This document shows, piece after piece, positions 40,901 to 47,964 of a stretch of 64,000 nt of DNA (its first letter is position 1; every line of letters starts with the position of its first letter). Origin of the DNA: Acidobacteriota bacterium (GTDB taxonomy: Bacteria > Acidobacteriota > Thermoanaerobaculia > Thermoanaerobaculales > Thermoanaerobaculaceae); the NCBI GenBank assembly GCA_016213675.1, contig JACQZW010000018.1:17177-81176 (forward strand), written 5' to 3'. The translations under genes and the position numbers were made by a program. The notes below the pieces were generated by a model. It was not told the DNA's origin. It worked only from the letters and a program-made list of their open reading frames with translations, and did not search any database.

Positions 40901-43096
40901 GCGGTCCGCGGCCACCCCCAGGCTCTCGACCAGCCCCTCCCAGTCGGACTGGGACTCGTAGAGCTTCTCCAGCTCGACGTAGTCGCCCGCGGCGAGGAAC
41001 GAGTCCTTGAGCATTCGGGTGGCCTTGGCGTGCCCGGGCTGCAGCTTGAGGATCTGCTGGTAGGCATCGGCGGCCCGCTTGGGGTCGTGCAGGCGCTCCT
41101 GGAAGATCGAAGCGAGCTTGGTCCACAGGTTGACGCGCGCCTTGTCGTCCGCCTCGGCGTCGATGCGGCTCTGGACGACCTTCGCCACCTCTTCGTAGTC
41201 CTTCGCCCGCTCCGCCAGCCGCTCGATCGTGTCGAACGCCTCGGTCCGCCCCGGCGCCAGCTCGCGGATCTCCCACCACATGCGGATCGCGTCCGCGCGC
41301 TTGTCCAGGCGCTCGCCCGCGAGCTGGGCCAGCTGGACGAGCTGCTCGACGCGCTTCTCGCCGGCCAGATCGGGCAGCTCCGCGAGCAGCAGCTCGTACA
41401 GCTCGCCGAACGCGCGACGCCGCGTGTAGATGTCCTTGAGCAGCGCGTTGGTCTCGGCATCGCGGGGATCGAGCTGCCGGACCATCTCGAGCGGCTTGAC
41501 GGCGTTGTTGAGGTTGTTGAGCCGCTGGGTCCAGACGGAGGCGATCTCGCGGTACAGCGCGACCTTCGCCGGAACCTCCGCCACCGCCTCGGCGCGGCGC
41601 GAGAGCAGCGCGATGAGGTCGTTCCAGCGACCGGCCTGCGTGAAGACGTCGCGCAGGGCCGCGAAAGCGCCCTCGTGCAGCGGGTCCAGCTCCAGGACCT
41701 GCAGCCAGGTCTTGATGACCATCATCTCCGAACGCAGCCGGTCGCGGTAGACGGCCACCATCTCCTCGAGCACGGCGGCGCGCGTGGCGCCCTCCGTGGC
41801 CGCCACTTCGCCCTTCAGCACATCGATCAGTGCGTTCCACTTCTCGGTCTTCTCGTACAGCCGCTTGAGCTGCGCCACCGCCTGCGCGTCCCCGGGACGC
41901 AGCTTGAGGATCCCCTTGTGCGCCTCGATCGCCCGCTCGTCGTTCTTGAGCTTCGACTCCGCCAGCTCGGCGACCTCCTTCAGGAAGCGCACGCGCTCGT
42001 CGTCGGTCTCCGCCGCACGCTGGGCCTCCAGCAGGATCTGCAGCAGGCGGGCGAAGTCCCCCAGCTCCTCGCAGTGCTGGCGGTAGAAGTTCAATGCCGC
42101 CGGATGCGCCGGGTGCGTCTTGCGGATGCGCCGGAAGTACTCCTCGGCCGCCGCCGAATTCTTGCGCATCTTCCAGTGCACCATCCCGATCTGGAACAGG
42201 AGCTCGAGCTCCGACTCGCCCTTGGGACGGGACCGCAGCGCGTCCTCGTAGAGCGCCACCAGGTGGTCGGAATCGCCGATGGCCGTGTAGTAGTCGACGA
42301 GGTACGAGAGGGCGGAGGCGTGGCCGGGAACGAAGTCGAGCACCTCCTGATACAGGCGCGCCGCCTTCTCCGGCTGTTCCAGCCGCGCGTACGCCTTGCC
42401 CGCCTCGGTCAAGAGCGCGACCTTCTCGTCGCGGGCCTTCGCCTCGCCCGCGAGCTGGACGAGCTGCGGGGCCAGGTCATCGAGGCGCTTGGCGCGCCCC
42501 ATGACCCGGATCAGGAGCTGCACCGCGGCGTGGTTCGCGGGGTTGGCCCGCAGCGCGTTCTGCAAGTGCCCGACGACGACCGAGATGCGATCCTTCTGCT
42601 TGCCGCCGAAGGACTCGATCAGACCCGCGATCCGCAGGTAGAGCTGGCTCTTGAGCGCCGGCTCCGATTCGCCCGCCGCTTCCTCCTCGAACCGCTCGAC
42701 GATGCGCTTCCATTCGGAGGCCAGCTTCTCCAGCCGCTGCACGGCCTCCGACGCCACCGCGTGGTCCGGATCCAGCTCGAGCACCCTCCGGTACGTCGTC
42801 GCGGCATGCTTGACGTCGTACAGGGCCTCCTCCTCGATCCGCGCCACGCCGGCCAGCAGCTCCGCGCGCTTCTTGCCCTCTGCCAGCGGCAGCGCGACGT
42901 CCAGAAGCTGCATCGCCTCGGCCCACCGACCGGCCTTGCCGAGATCGCCCGCCGCGCCTTCGAGCAAGGTCAGGCCGTCCACCTGGTCGCTCCCCCCGGG
43001 TCCCGCCTCCACCCACGACCGGATCGCCGCCAGAGTCGACTCGTCGCCCGGCGTCTGCAACAGCGATCCAATGAGCTGGGAGAGTTGGGTCGACAT
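31925..43096 (-). CDS. Giant cytoplasmic TPR repeat protein, 3723 residues
   Basis: ATG 43096 follows AAGGAGGTTTCGCC. No signal peptide or membrane span. The whole protein is tandem helix pairs, each pairing an A-x-x-Y-R-x-V/I-L-E-L-D segment with a D-A-L-E-R-L-Y segment. Three consecutive units I aligned by eye repeat with a period of 71-72 residues (two TPR-like motifs per unit), which, if constant, gives about 50 units. Acidic and Arg/Glu rich. It is predicted to form a very long superhelical scaffold in the cytoplasm, partners unknown. The reverse strand carries stop-free frames of up to 3083 codons, a by-product of its codon pattern. It is divergent from the TPR lipoprotein and may read through into the thiolase operon. 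Confidence 0.93.
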   Translation of the reverse strand: MSTQLSQLIGSLLQTPGDESTLAAIRSWVEAGPGGSDQVDGLTLLEGAAGDLGKAGRWAEAMQLLDVALPLAEGKKRAELLAGVARIEEEALYDVKHAATTYRRVLELDPDHAVASEAVQRLEKLASEWKRIVERFEEEAAGESEPALKSQLYLRIAGLIESFGGKQKDRISVVVGHLQNALRANPANHAAVQLLIRVMGRAKRLDDLAPQLVQLAGEAKARDEKVALLTEAGKAYARLEQPEKAARLYQEVLDFVPGHASALSYLVDYYTAIGDSDHLVALYEDALRSRPKGESELELLFQIGMVHWKMRKNSAAAEEYFRRIRKTHPAHPAALNFYRQHCEELGDFARLLQILLEAQRAAETDDERVRFLKEVAELAESKLKNDERAIEAHKGILKLRPGDAQAVAQLKRLYEKTEKWNALIDVLKGEVAATEGATRAAVLEEMVAVYRDRLRSEMMVIKTWLQVLELDPLHEGAFAALRDVFTQAGRWNDLIALLSRRAEAVAEVPAKVALYREIASVWTQRLNNLNNAVKPLEMVRQLDPRDAETNALLKDIYTRRRAFGELYELLLAELPDLAGEKRVEQLVQLAQLAGERLDKRADAIRMWWEIRELAPGRTEAFDTIERLAERAKDYEEVAKVVQSRIDAEADDKARVNLWTKLASIFQERLHDPKRAADAYQQILKLQPGHAKATRMLKDSFLAAGDYVELEKLYESQSDWEGLVESLGVAADRSEDRELRIRLSLKAAQVYEEKIGQPERAFRAYERVLEVDAGNRKAADALARIYEGQEDWKALVRVLTVLVGLADGAQEKLALGRRLMDLYSERIREPARAFEWARQCYALAPTDGDAVAALELYAEELKAFEELLRLFEARLPEAGGDEKVDLWRRIAGLQASRLGDIDAAIETYRKLLRERPAAVEAVQSLETLLQSSGKLELLAGFYRERLAESKDDAQRLAWLVKLAALLDEGLDRSDDAVETYLEVLKLDADQPAALDALERIYGATNRSRDLAAILRRKRSKTEGEARRALTFRLGQLYAGPLADEERAIESFREVLDGEPGHAESIAALEVYLGKPKHRLEVAKFLEPQFLASNNFPKLAWVLQVIAEGTPSGADRLELLKRLVRVYDEALGDQEAAFAAVAEAVAEYPDEEPLWDDLDRLAGAVNRRPAQAKRLEEVYESKRLTNEAQLRLARRLAVLCDEGLAERKRAEPYHRFILQHDADDAASFAALDALLKSEERYEELSKVLRARADRSTQAQVRVEMLQQLAFVLEDMLEKPAEAIATYRELRDVQPENELAIKALERLLEAGGKWEELCELLEQTLGVAQFESEFDRRLRIAQLREQKLGQQAAALDDYRQLLAQRGEEPRLTEALERLLAAPSLRQDVADILSPLYEKAGRYADLVRVLQVKLEAAAAAADKVLVWTRIAQIREDALTDLDGAFEAWSQAVEADPADPAPRRELARISDAQGLHALHADVLEEVLEKVGDDSALRAELLGRLAAIYDDALGDVEKAEKTYRRWLDVDRDDPAVALPAATRLERILAARERHADLVEVLRIQARFADSGERRVELLRRVAEIQESFLGNAADALATVQEIDELAPQDAVNLLALERLFHQTGKWAELVDVLRRRSTLAAEPAERRAIAYRIAEILEEKLKDRDEAIVAYQGILSDAPAEGQAVRALIRLFEASGQWSDLLDALRRLHDLTTDAPERVAVLCRMGEVQRERTKDLPDAVDSYRRALELEPAGQVARTALEKLADEPDVRLVVARILSALYRQEGQYPRLVAMLDIEIAEAEDDVRRTAALRQAAEVAELGLSDSRMAFGYAGRALRLTAGSPEAAQGVAEVERLAAATTDLPALATLLREVAPDILDVGLQTQVFRRVADLAKDERQYDTATEYYTKVLDNDPSHAAALDALEQVHAATEHWTELLEVFRRKAELAQAPQDKVSLLLRQGELCEDKLADRSSAVACYEAVLEVDSRNESATRALERLYAEAERWSPLVDLVERQLGWPGADAIALHVRAADVVLEKLGDPPRAFDHFRAALELDPAHAATIARLEGLLREGDVRGAAADVLEDVYRRRMELQKLVEVLLVKHELLETPEERKEVLRRVGQLYEEQLENLDQAFVVYGRLFREDVEDAESRELVERLAGVMSAWGRLADLYEAILAEAKVDTQATAAVAYRLGEVVEEKLRDFPRARAAYRRAHAYDQADAQAMAALERVFAATEDWPALIELLRQVADATYDPAGKKDLLFRMAAILEEKMEQRNKAIDVYAEVLDVDPADPRAIAALDRLYYYEKRWPDLADLLVRQVEQAADERSRNALRYRLAMLFQEQLADVERAVGTLEEILRSDPTFREAISAMESLMSDPDQRVHIAQSLIPVYQQLDDWESLIQVYQVELEALQDTTERILRWLEIARLYEAKGRDQRSAFRAYGAAFAEDPSDQAVLEQIQRLATSLGTWTELVSTIEAGIQKLDDGGMKADLLRLAARTLDRRLGDFRGAVSAYERLLKLEPADLEAIDGLDALLTLLAEWGRLIEVLDLRADMVGEPGQQKAIRTRQGSICEEQLGKPDDAVAFYRKALDLDETDLALYDAIAALLERRERDAELVELLERKLTVLSDPAGRREALAQIARTRRDRLHDAPAAITAFRSLLEESPGDREALDALDALLLGEKSWYDLAEVLAHKLDAAASDPERLALRLRLGQIARKETEDVPSAIEHFEHAVALAPDSEEAIAALNEIGKDEEHRLRVFDILEPVLRHRGRWQDLLDLRELRLQAIADPVARVEELGNIADLLERALGRPADAFAAHLRAVREEAPSPAAIEAAQRLAVQLDRWADLSEALGVKAKATADAQSAGALWLLAGNIAEAQIDDVDRAVAAYRAALDAGAPEAEPLEALDRLYTRLERWDALLEVLERKMGAAPDPATQSRLELRVGRIRLERYQDVPGTISAMRNVLERTPDDVEATTALEALWNQADQVPALLEILGPVYRARNEGRKLLDLMDLRVQGMRDAGDRVTMLREMAEIAEDQLHDPARGFLCLSRAFETRPEEAGLLEDVERLGEVLGAFAQLVELGARTVEKLDEPSAKVTLLLRCGRWSVRLGDPGRAVEFLRAVLALEPEHEEALHELETLLGQLGRHAELADVVEKRAAVVFDLEAKKGLYRALAALCVERLGDAKRAASAYDRILEADESDLAALDAVLALRERLEEWPTLAELLGRRISATVDAAQATALRKRLAGLYLGPLGREDDGVAALKEILDYQPDDAETVTALEDFYSRHQRWDDLRDLLRDRLDRATESGSRLALLERLSDLAETKLDAPQDALDFALQMLDVEKASAQGRGRVERLLAALKRWDDLVMYFETWVKEAEGRDAAEELRLLVKIGEVREREMDDPDGAAEYFEKVLAREPNHTMALGALARIHERKGDWAKCVEVLERAAAGGGAPADVSDVLLRLGKVKEERLKEVPGALYNYQQAVQAHPENKAAVDAVVALARSAGEWPTYAAYAEYGIRFLTDDKEKLKALLDLSQVQTEKLGDAAKALQLVEAASTLAPDDRGVLMAMCDLMTKAGRTDEAIPILEKLVAAEDGGGKRRGKDAAVYLERLAAALEAKGDLTGAKSRLEEASRVDVTNVRVAYRLGLLYKKEGDSERAGQKLRPLLLQKIEPSSGVDKADVYFHLAELHVAKGEKPKALSMIDRGLQASPQHEGLKALKEKVK

Positions 43097-43234
43097 GGCG
43101 AAACCTCCTTGGCCATCCGCACTCGGCGAACTTCTACTTTTCCCTTCGGTTCCCCGGATCCCGACCCCTCGGCCGGGGGTCCGATGATACGCAACCGATC
43201 CCCCTCCCGCAAGTGCGATCAAGGGTTGAATTCG

Positions 43235-43260
43235 TCCTTGCGCCGGCGGTCGCGCAAGGA
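43235..43260. promoter_or_regulatory. 9-bp inverted repeat in the divergent gap between two TPR genes
   Basis: TCCTTGCGC and GCGCAAGGA flank an eight-base loop, 31 bases before the lipoprotein ATG. A TTGCGC/TAAACG promoter-like pair (17-base spacer) overlaps it. It could be an operator for both genes or a 5' leader hairpin. The remaining gap (43097-43234) shows only the strong ribosome site of the giant gene. Confidence 0.5.
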
Positions 43261-43291
43261 TAAACGGGCTCCGGCATCGAAAGGAGCCGAA

Positions 43292-44476
43292 ATGAACCGC
43301 TATGTCGTTTTCTCGTTTGTTTTCGTGTCGATGGCGCTGGCTTGCGGACCTCGGACCGAACCGGAGACTCCCGCGTCCGACGCCCCCACGCTCCAGGAGG
43401 CCCGCGACACCGTCGCGGCCTGCCGCAGCGAACGCGTCGTCCCCGAGCGCTGGCAGCGGGCCGCCACCGCCTTCCGCAACGCCGCCGCCGACGGGAGCCT
43501 GCCCGAGGGTGCCGCACCCGAGGCGGATCTCGCCGCCGCGATGGTGTCCCTCCACGACGGCCGGGCCGCGGAGGCGCAGCTCGCCGCCGAGCGCGCGCTG
43601 TCCGCGCGCGCCAACTGGGATTGCGCGCTGGGCGCCCTGGGCGAGGCCCAGTTCACCCTGGGCGACGTCGACGCGGCACGCGAGACGCTGCTCCTGGCCC
43701 GGGCGGCCGCGCCCGACTGGTACCTCCCCCCGCTGCGCCTCGGCGTCATCGCCCGCTGGCACGGCTCGCCGACCGACGCACTCTCCCTGTTCCAGGAAGC
43801 CGCCCGCCTGGACCCGACCCGCGCCGACCCGCAGCTCGAGATCGGGCTGCTACAGGGAGAGTGGGGCCACGCCACGGACGCGGTCAGCGCGTTGCGCGCG
43901 GCCGCGGAGCTGGACCCCGCCTGGGCCAACGCCCACCTGGAGCTGAGCCGTGCGTTGCTGGCTTCCGGGGATGCCGCCGGCGCGCGGAGCGCCGCCGCGG
44001 AGGCGCTGCGGCGCCAGCCGGGCTGGGCCGACGCCCTGGAAGCGATTGCCCGCATCGACCTGTCGGAGAACAAGCTGGACGACGCCGCCGCGAAGTTCGG
44101 GGAGGCATTGGCCGCCGACCCGCGCTTCGCCGCGGCCGAGGCGGGCCTGGGCGAGGTGGAAGAGGCGCGAGGCAACGCCGGCGCGGCGGCCGAGCACTAC
44201 CGCCGCGCCGCGGAGCTGAACCCCGCCGCGCCCGACGGCCTGGCCGGACAGGCGCGTCTCGCACGCGCGGCCGGCGACCTGCCCCGCGCCGAATCGCTGC
44301 AGCAACAGGCCGTGGCCCTGGTGCCCGGCAACGCCGCCGTGCGCCTCGAGCTGGCGCGCGTCCTGTTCCTCGAGGGCAAGACCGCCGAAGCAGCCGAGCA
44401 ACTCGGCTTCATCCTCCAGCGCTACCCCGGACACCCGGGGGCGGTCGAGCTGCAAGGATCGATCGGGGCGGAGTAG
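43292..44476 (+). CDS. TPR lipoprotein
   Basis: 394 residues; the ATG follows AAAGGAGCCGA, a strong ribosome site. Signal peptide ends in lipobox ALAC (Cys18). Eight or so TPR motifs fill the rest (for example DAARETLLLARAAAPDWYLP and DAVSALRAAAELDPAWANAH), with the classic A-x-L-x-L-D-P positions. A periplasmic or outer-membrane scaffold like the PilF/NlpI type is plausible. Divergent from the giant TPR gene and convergent with mlaC, five bases apart. Confidence 0.9.
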   Translation: MNRYVVFSFVFVSMALACGPRTEPETPASDAPTLQEARDTVAACRSERVVPERWQRAATAFRNAAADGSLPEGAAPEADLAAAMVSLHDGRAAEAQLAAERALSARANWDCALGALGEAQFTLGDVDAARETLLLARAAAPDWYLPPLRLGVIARWHGSPTDALSLFQEAARLDPTRADPQLEIGLLQGEWGHATDAVSALRAAAELDPAWANAHLELSRALLASGDAAGARSAAAEALRRQPGWADALEAIARIDLSENKLDDAAAKFGEALAADPRFAAAEAGLGEVEEARGNAGAAAEHYRRAAELNPAAPDGLAGQARLARAAGDLPRAESLQQQAVALVPGNAAVRLELARVLFLEGKTAEAAEQLGFILQRYPGHPGAVELQGSIGAE

Positions 44477-44481
44477 GGCCC

Positions 44482-45099
44482 CTACTCTTCGAGCTTGCGG
44501 CGCATGCGGCCGATGAGGTCGGCCCAGCCGGCGTCGAAGTCGGCGGCGGCGCCGATGATGTTGTTGAACTGGTCGCGGTAGGACTGCACGAGGCTGACGT
44601 CGTCGGTGGTCACGTCGATCATCTTCCAGATGCCGGCCACCAGGTGCATCTCGTAGTTGATCATCGTTTCGGCCCGGCGGTTGCGGCGGGTCTGGATCTT
44701 GCGTACGCGGGTCTGGACGATGACGCTGCTGCGTGGGGTGATTTCCCAGCCGAGGAAATCGATGGCGATGTTGTCGAGGGTCTCCTTGAGGCCGTCACGG
44801 TAGCTCTGGGCCACGAGCTGCTTGAACAGGTCGAGGAACTCCGTCCGCTGGGGTTCGGTGAGCCGATCCCAGTGCGCGGACAAGGCGCCGCGCGCCAGGC
44901 CCTCGTAGTCGAGCAGCGAGTCGACCAGCTCGGCCAGCTCGGCCGAGCTCTCATCCGTGCGCAGGAGCTCGCGCAGCCGGTCGTTGGCCTCCCGCACCCG
45001 CGTCTCGGCCTCGGAACCGTCGGCCAGGGCCGGCGCGGAAGCCAGGGAGAGCGCGAGCAGCAGGGGCAAGGAAAGGAAGCGGACGATGCGGTACTTCAT
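44482..45099 (-). CDS. mlaC: MlaC-like periplasmic phospholipid-transport protein
   Basis: 205 residues. Signal peptide 1-26 (cleavage after APALA). The MlaC/Ttg2D fold is recognisable: LLDYEGLARGALSAHWDRLT, RTEFLDLFKQLVAQSYRDGL, EITPRSSVIVQTRVRK and WKMIDVTTDDVSLVQSYRDQ, the last being the strongest family signature. It shuttles phospholipids between the inner-membrane MlaFEDB and outer-membrane MlaA; none of those partners is in this window. ATG 45099 follows GGGAGGTGAGC. Confidence 0.92.
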   Translation of the reverse strand: MKYRIVRFLSLPLLLALSLASAPALADGSEAETRVREANDRLRELLRTDESSAELAELVDSLLDYEGLARGALSAHWDRLTEPQRTEFLDLFKQLVAQSYRDGLKETLDNIAIDFLGWEITPRSSVIVQTRVRKIQTRRNRRAETMINYEMHLVAGIWKMIDVTTDDVSLVQSYRDQFNNIIGAAADFDAGWADLIGRMRRKLEE

Positions 45100-45169
45100 G
45101 CTCACCTCCCGCGGCGCGTCGGTGGCGCGGCAGCGGATGCGGTATCGACGTGCGTCACCGGGGGCGCAT

Positions 45170-46234
45170 TCAGGACCCGGCGTGGGGCGGGAGTCCCAGT
45201 CCTTCGACGAACTCCGTGGCATAGGCGCCGCCGTCGATCACCGGCCGGTCGTCGGCGTAGAGCGACATGCCGGTGCCGATGACGGAGACGCGGGTCTTGG
45301 AGGACCAGGCGGCGCCGGTCTCGCCGCCGAACGGATCGCCGAGCGCGAGATGGACGCCGGGGACGTTCTCGTCGAGCGTGTGCTGGCCGCTGATGAAGTC
45401 GACCCACGGGTTGGTTCCGACGCCGAACTCGCCGACGCGGTCGCCGTTCTCGTTGCTGCGCGCGAAGAGGAACAGCTCGCGCGCGAGCGTGGCGTTGGGC
45501 GAGCGGACGTCGCCGAGGCGCCCGGCGGAGAACTCGAGCGTCACGGGATACTGCTCGAGGTCGGGGTACTTGCCCTGGAACCAGTCGCCGATCGACTTGT
45601 CGGCGACGTAGACGCCGTCGATGGTCCCCGGGCAGGTATAGACCTGGCCCGAGGGCAGGTTCTGCCACTTGCCGGGCAGGATGAGACCGTTGGACTTGAC
45701 CCAGCGGTACGAGGGCTCGAAGGTGGCCTCGAGGTCGGTGCCGGCGGGGGAGGTGACGCGAATGCGCGAGGCGGCGCGGAGGGCGGTCAGGACGCGGTCC
45801 TGGAGCTTGTCGACGCCGTTGTAGTCCGCCCGCATGCCGGCGCGGAAGGCGTCGGCGCTGACGGCGATGAGATGCGCGTGGCGCAGGGAGCGGCGCCCGA
45901 CGATCTCGAGCAACGAGAGTCGGGCGCGCAGCTCGCCGGCCAGGGGAGTGACGATCAGCACCGTCACCGTCGACTGGTCCAGGGCGGCCAGGATCTCGTT
46001 GGGGAACTTCTGGAGCGGCCGCCGCCCCAGCCGCTCCAGGGCGAAGACGCTGGTCTTCGGCCCGACGACCTCGACCGCCGCCAGGATCGCCGCGGCGATG
46101 GAGTAGCCGGCCTCCTCGGTGACCACGGTCACCACGTCGTCGGGCCGCACCGCCAGGCAGGTTTCCACAGCGGCTCGGCCCGCGTCGGCGAGGGTCGTAT
46201 CGATCGCCTTCAGGATATCGTCGCGATCGGACAT
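45170..46234 (-). CDS. M29 aminopeptidase T-like metallopeptidase
   Basis: 354 residues, near the family length. The N-terminal alpha/beta half (CLAVRPDDVVTVVTEEA and ILAAVEVVGPKTSVFALER) and the C-terminal half with NEAT-type metal ligands (QHTLDENVPGVHLALGDPF followed by a late DGGAY) match the M29 fold. Members are cytoplasmic aminopeptidases or related metal enzymes such as dihydroxypyridine dioxygenase, so the substrate is uncertain. No signal peptide. Starts at ATG 46234; an ATG nine codons earlier is less likely. Ends 70 bases before mlaC. Confidence 0.75.
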   Translation of the reverse strand: MSDRDDILKAIDTTLADAGRAAVETCLAVRPDDVVTVVTEEAGYSIAAAILAAVEVVGPKTSVFALERLGRRPLQKFPNEILAALDQSTVTVLIVTPLAGELRARLSLLEIVGRRSLRHAHLIAVSADAFRAGMRADYNGVDKLQDRVLTALRAASRIRVTSPAGTDLEATFEPSYRWVKSNGLILPGKWQNLPSGQVYTCPGTIDGVYVADKSIGDWFQGKYPDLEQYPVTLEFSAGRLGDVRSPNATLARELFLFARSNENGDRVGEFGVGTNPWVDFISGQHTLDENVPGVHLALGDPFGGETGAAWSSKTRVSVIGTGMSLYADDRPVIDGGAYATEFVEGLGLPPHAGS

Positions 46235-46303
46235 GATGGGAGCCTCCCCCGGAATCGCCATGGACTATGCCACGGCCCCCCGACCCCTGCAAGCGGTGGC
46301 CGG

Positions 46304-47302
46304 TCACCCGCCCGAGGCACGCGCCGCCTCGTCCAGACGCGCCCGCAACACTCCGTAGCGGCGAAGCAGGTCCGAGTGCTCCATGCGGAACAGGTCCATC
46401 AGGCGACGGTGCTCCAGCGCCGCGGTCGCGCGCTCGACCATCGTGCGCACCTCCTTGACCAGCGGCCCCAGCTCGTCGAAGGGCCGGATCGTGCGCACCG
46501 CGTGCCCGCCCTCGAAGACCGTCGCCTCGCCGCCCGCCCCCGGTCCGCGATAGACGATCGCCAGCATGTCCGAGGCGCGCTCGTCCAGCGCCGCGATCAG
46601 GGTGGCGCCGGGCAGGTCGAACAGGTCGTCGCGCGTCACCAGCACGTCCGGAGGCGAGCCGGACAGCATGTCCAGCGCCGCCCCGCCGCTCGGCATCGGC
46701 AGCACCTCGAAGGCGAACGCCCCCCCGCGGGTCTCGGCCGACACCGCGGCGAGCGCCTGTTGCACGGGCGGCTCGTGGTCGACCACGGCGACCCGCACGC
46801 TGCTCTTCACCATCGCGGCCAGCCGGCTCTGCGTCGCGGGGACGTGCTGCGACAGCTCGAGCAGCCGGGCCAGCATGTCGTCCAGCACGCTCTTGGACTC
46901 CGCGGCCAGCGACTCGGGTGCCTCCGCCGATCCGCTCCAACGACGCACGACACGCTCGGCCAGCTCCCGCAGCCGGGGAGCGTCCGAGGGGTCCTTGAAC
47001 ACCACGTCGGCCGCCCCGCCGCGGTAGCCGCCGATCGCGACGTCCCACGCCCGCCGCGTCGTCATCAAGGCCACCTCGGAGCGCGGCGACAGCGAGCGCA
47101 CGTGCGCCACGAAGTCCAGCCCGCCCCACGGCTCGATGTCGATGTCCACCAGCACCAACGCGAAGAAGCGATCCCGGAGCAGCGTGTGCCCCTCGCGGGC
47201 GTCCGCCGTCTCGGTCACGCGCAGGCCCATGCGAGTGAAGTAGCCCGCAATCCCCTGGCGGTCGCGCTCGTGCGGATCCACGACGAGCAGATCGATGCTC
47301 AT
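46304..47302 (-). CDS. Double-receiver response-regulator-like protein without output domain
   Basis: 332 residues. Receiver 1 (about 1-120) has the strand LLVVDPHE, the phosphoacceptor region LVLVDIDIEPWGG and a Lys in VFKDPSD, so it can be phosphorylated. Receiver 2 (about 165-290) starts VRVAVVDHEPPV but the phosphoacceptor site reads VLVTRDDL (Asp lost) and the Lys is Arg (TIRPFD), so it is degenerate. The C-terminal 45 residues are a helix (LEHRRLMDLFRMEHSDLLRR), possibly a dimerisation or partner-binding coiled coil. No DNA-binding or enzymatic output; probably acts through protein contacts. No histidine kinase nearby. Confidence 0.78.
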   Translation of the reverse strand: MSIDLLVVDPHERDRQGIAGYFTRMGLRVTETADAREGHTLLRDRFFALVLVDIDIEPWGGLDFVAHVRSLSPRSEVALMTTRRAWDVAIGGYRGGAADVVFKDPSDAPRLRELAERVVRRWSGSAEAPESLAAESKSVLDDMLARLLELSQHVPATQSRLAAMVKSSVRVAVVDHEPPVQQALAAVSAETRGGAFAFEVLPMPSGGAALDMLSGSPPDVLVTRDDLFDLPGATLIAALDERASDMLAIVYRGPGAGGEATVFEGGHAVRTIRPFDELGPLVKEVRTMVERATAALEHRRLMDLFRMEHSDLLRRYGVLRARLDEAARASGG

Positions 47303-47314
47303 GGCGGGTGGACC

Positions 47315-47932
47315 CTACACCACCTCCGGGCCCTGGTCCACGGTCGCCCATTTGTACAGCCAGAGGAAGGGCCAGCAGAGCACCCAGCCGTCCACGCTCG
47401 CCCCGAAGAGCAGCAACGGCGGGTCGTCGCCCGAAATCGCCCGCTGGTACTCGACGAAGATCCCTACCGCGACGGAGTACGGCGAGAGCTGGTTGTGGCT
47501 TCGCGCGCCCCACCAGAAGCGCGCGTACCACAACCCCTCCCCGGTCAGCGTGTCCACCCCCGCCCCCGCGCTGAGCAGCATCGGGAACGCCTCGTGCACG
47601 GGAAACAGGCCGCCCGCGCCGCCCAGCACGACGAAGTCGTCGAAGTCGCTGGTCCCCGCGCGCACGTCGAAGACGAGACCGACGTCGCGGCTCTGCTCGC
47701 GGAACAGCGCCACGTCGCCCCGCAGCCCGAGCCACGCGATCCCCTGGCCGACGTTCCCCGCGTCGTCCAGCACGAACCCGCCCCCCGCCTCCGGCGACGC
47801 GTTCCACTCGGGCTCCCAGGCGAAGGCGGCGGAGGGGACGAGCGCAAGGAGGAGGGGAAGGAGGGTTGCGAATCGGGGCGGGGGAGTCGTGAGTCGGGGC
47901 GGGGGAGTCGTGAGTCGTGAGTCGTGAGTCAT
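47315..47932 (-). CDS. Secreted protein whose N-terminus is encoded by a heptamer array
   Basis: 205 residues. The only suitable in-frame ATG (47932) lies inside the GAGTCGT array, so residues 2-20 read as a seven-residue repeat (RLTTPPP twice). A hydrophobic core and AFA cleavage site follow, giving a signal peptide ending near residue 39. The mature part is beta-rich (GGGFVLDDAGNVGQGIAWLG, VDTLTGEGLWYARFWWGA) and ends in a Trp/Tyr-rich segment, like a small outer-membrane or periplasmic protein. Starts 12 bases before the receiver gene end. Either the array was captured as a leader or the true 5' end has been lost. Confidence 0.7.
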   Translation of the reverse strand: MTHDSRLTTPPPRLTTPPPRFATLLPLLLALVPSAAFAWEPEWNASPEAGGGFVLDDAGNVGQGIAWLGLRGDVALFREQSRDVGLVFDVRAGTSDFDDFVVLGGAGGLFPVHEAFPMLLSAGAGVDTLTGEGLWYARFWWGARSHNQLSPYSVAVGIFVEYQRAISGDDPPLLLFGASVDGWVLCWPFLWLYKWATVDQGPEVV

Positions 47933-47939
47933 GAGTCGA
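47870..47939 (+). repeat. Ten-unit GAGTCGT heptamer array
   Basis: Seventy bases in perfect seven-base register: gagtcgt (four exact), gagtcgg, gagtcat, gagtcga, gaatcgg and two ggcgggg units. It lies between the prmC stop (25 bases away) and the next gene, and contains that gene's start codon. Confidence 0.92.
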
Positions 47940-47964
47940 CCGTCCGCACCCGCCAGGCGGGAGC

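Noticed and set aside
39443..43291. Long plus-strand frame upstream of the TPR lipoprotein
   Set aside because: Antisense shadow of the giant TPR gene; only the part from ATG 43292 has a ribosome site, signal peptide and TPR motifs.
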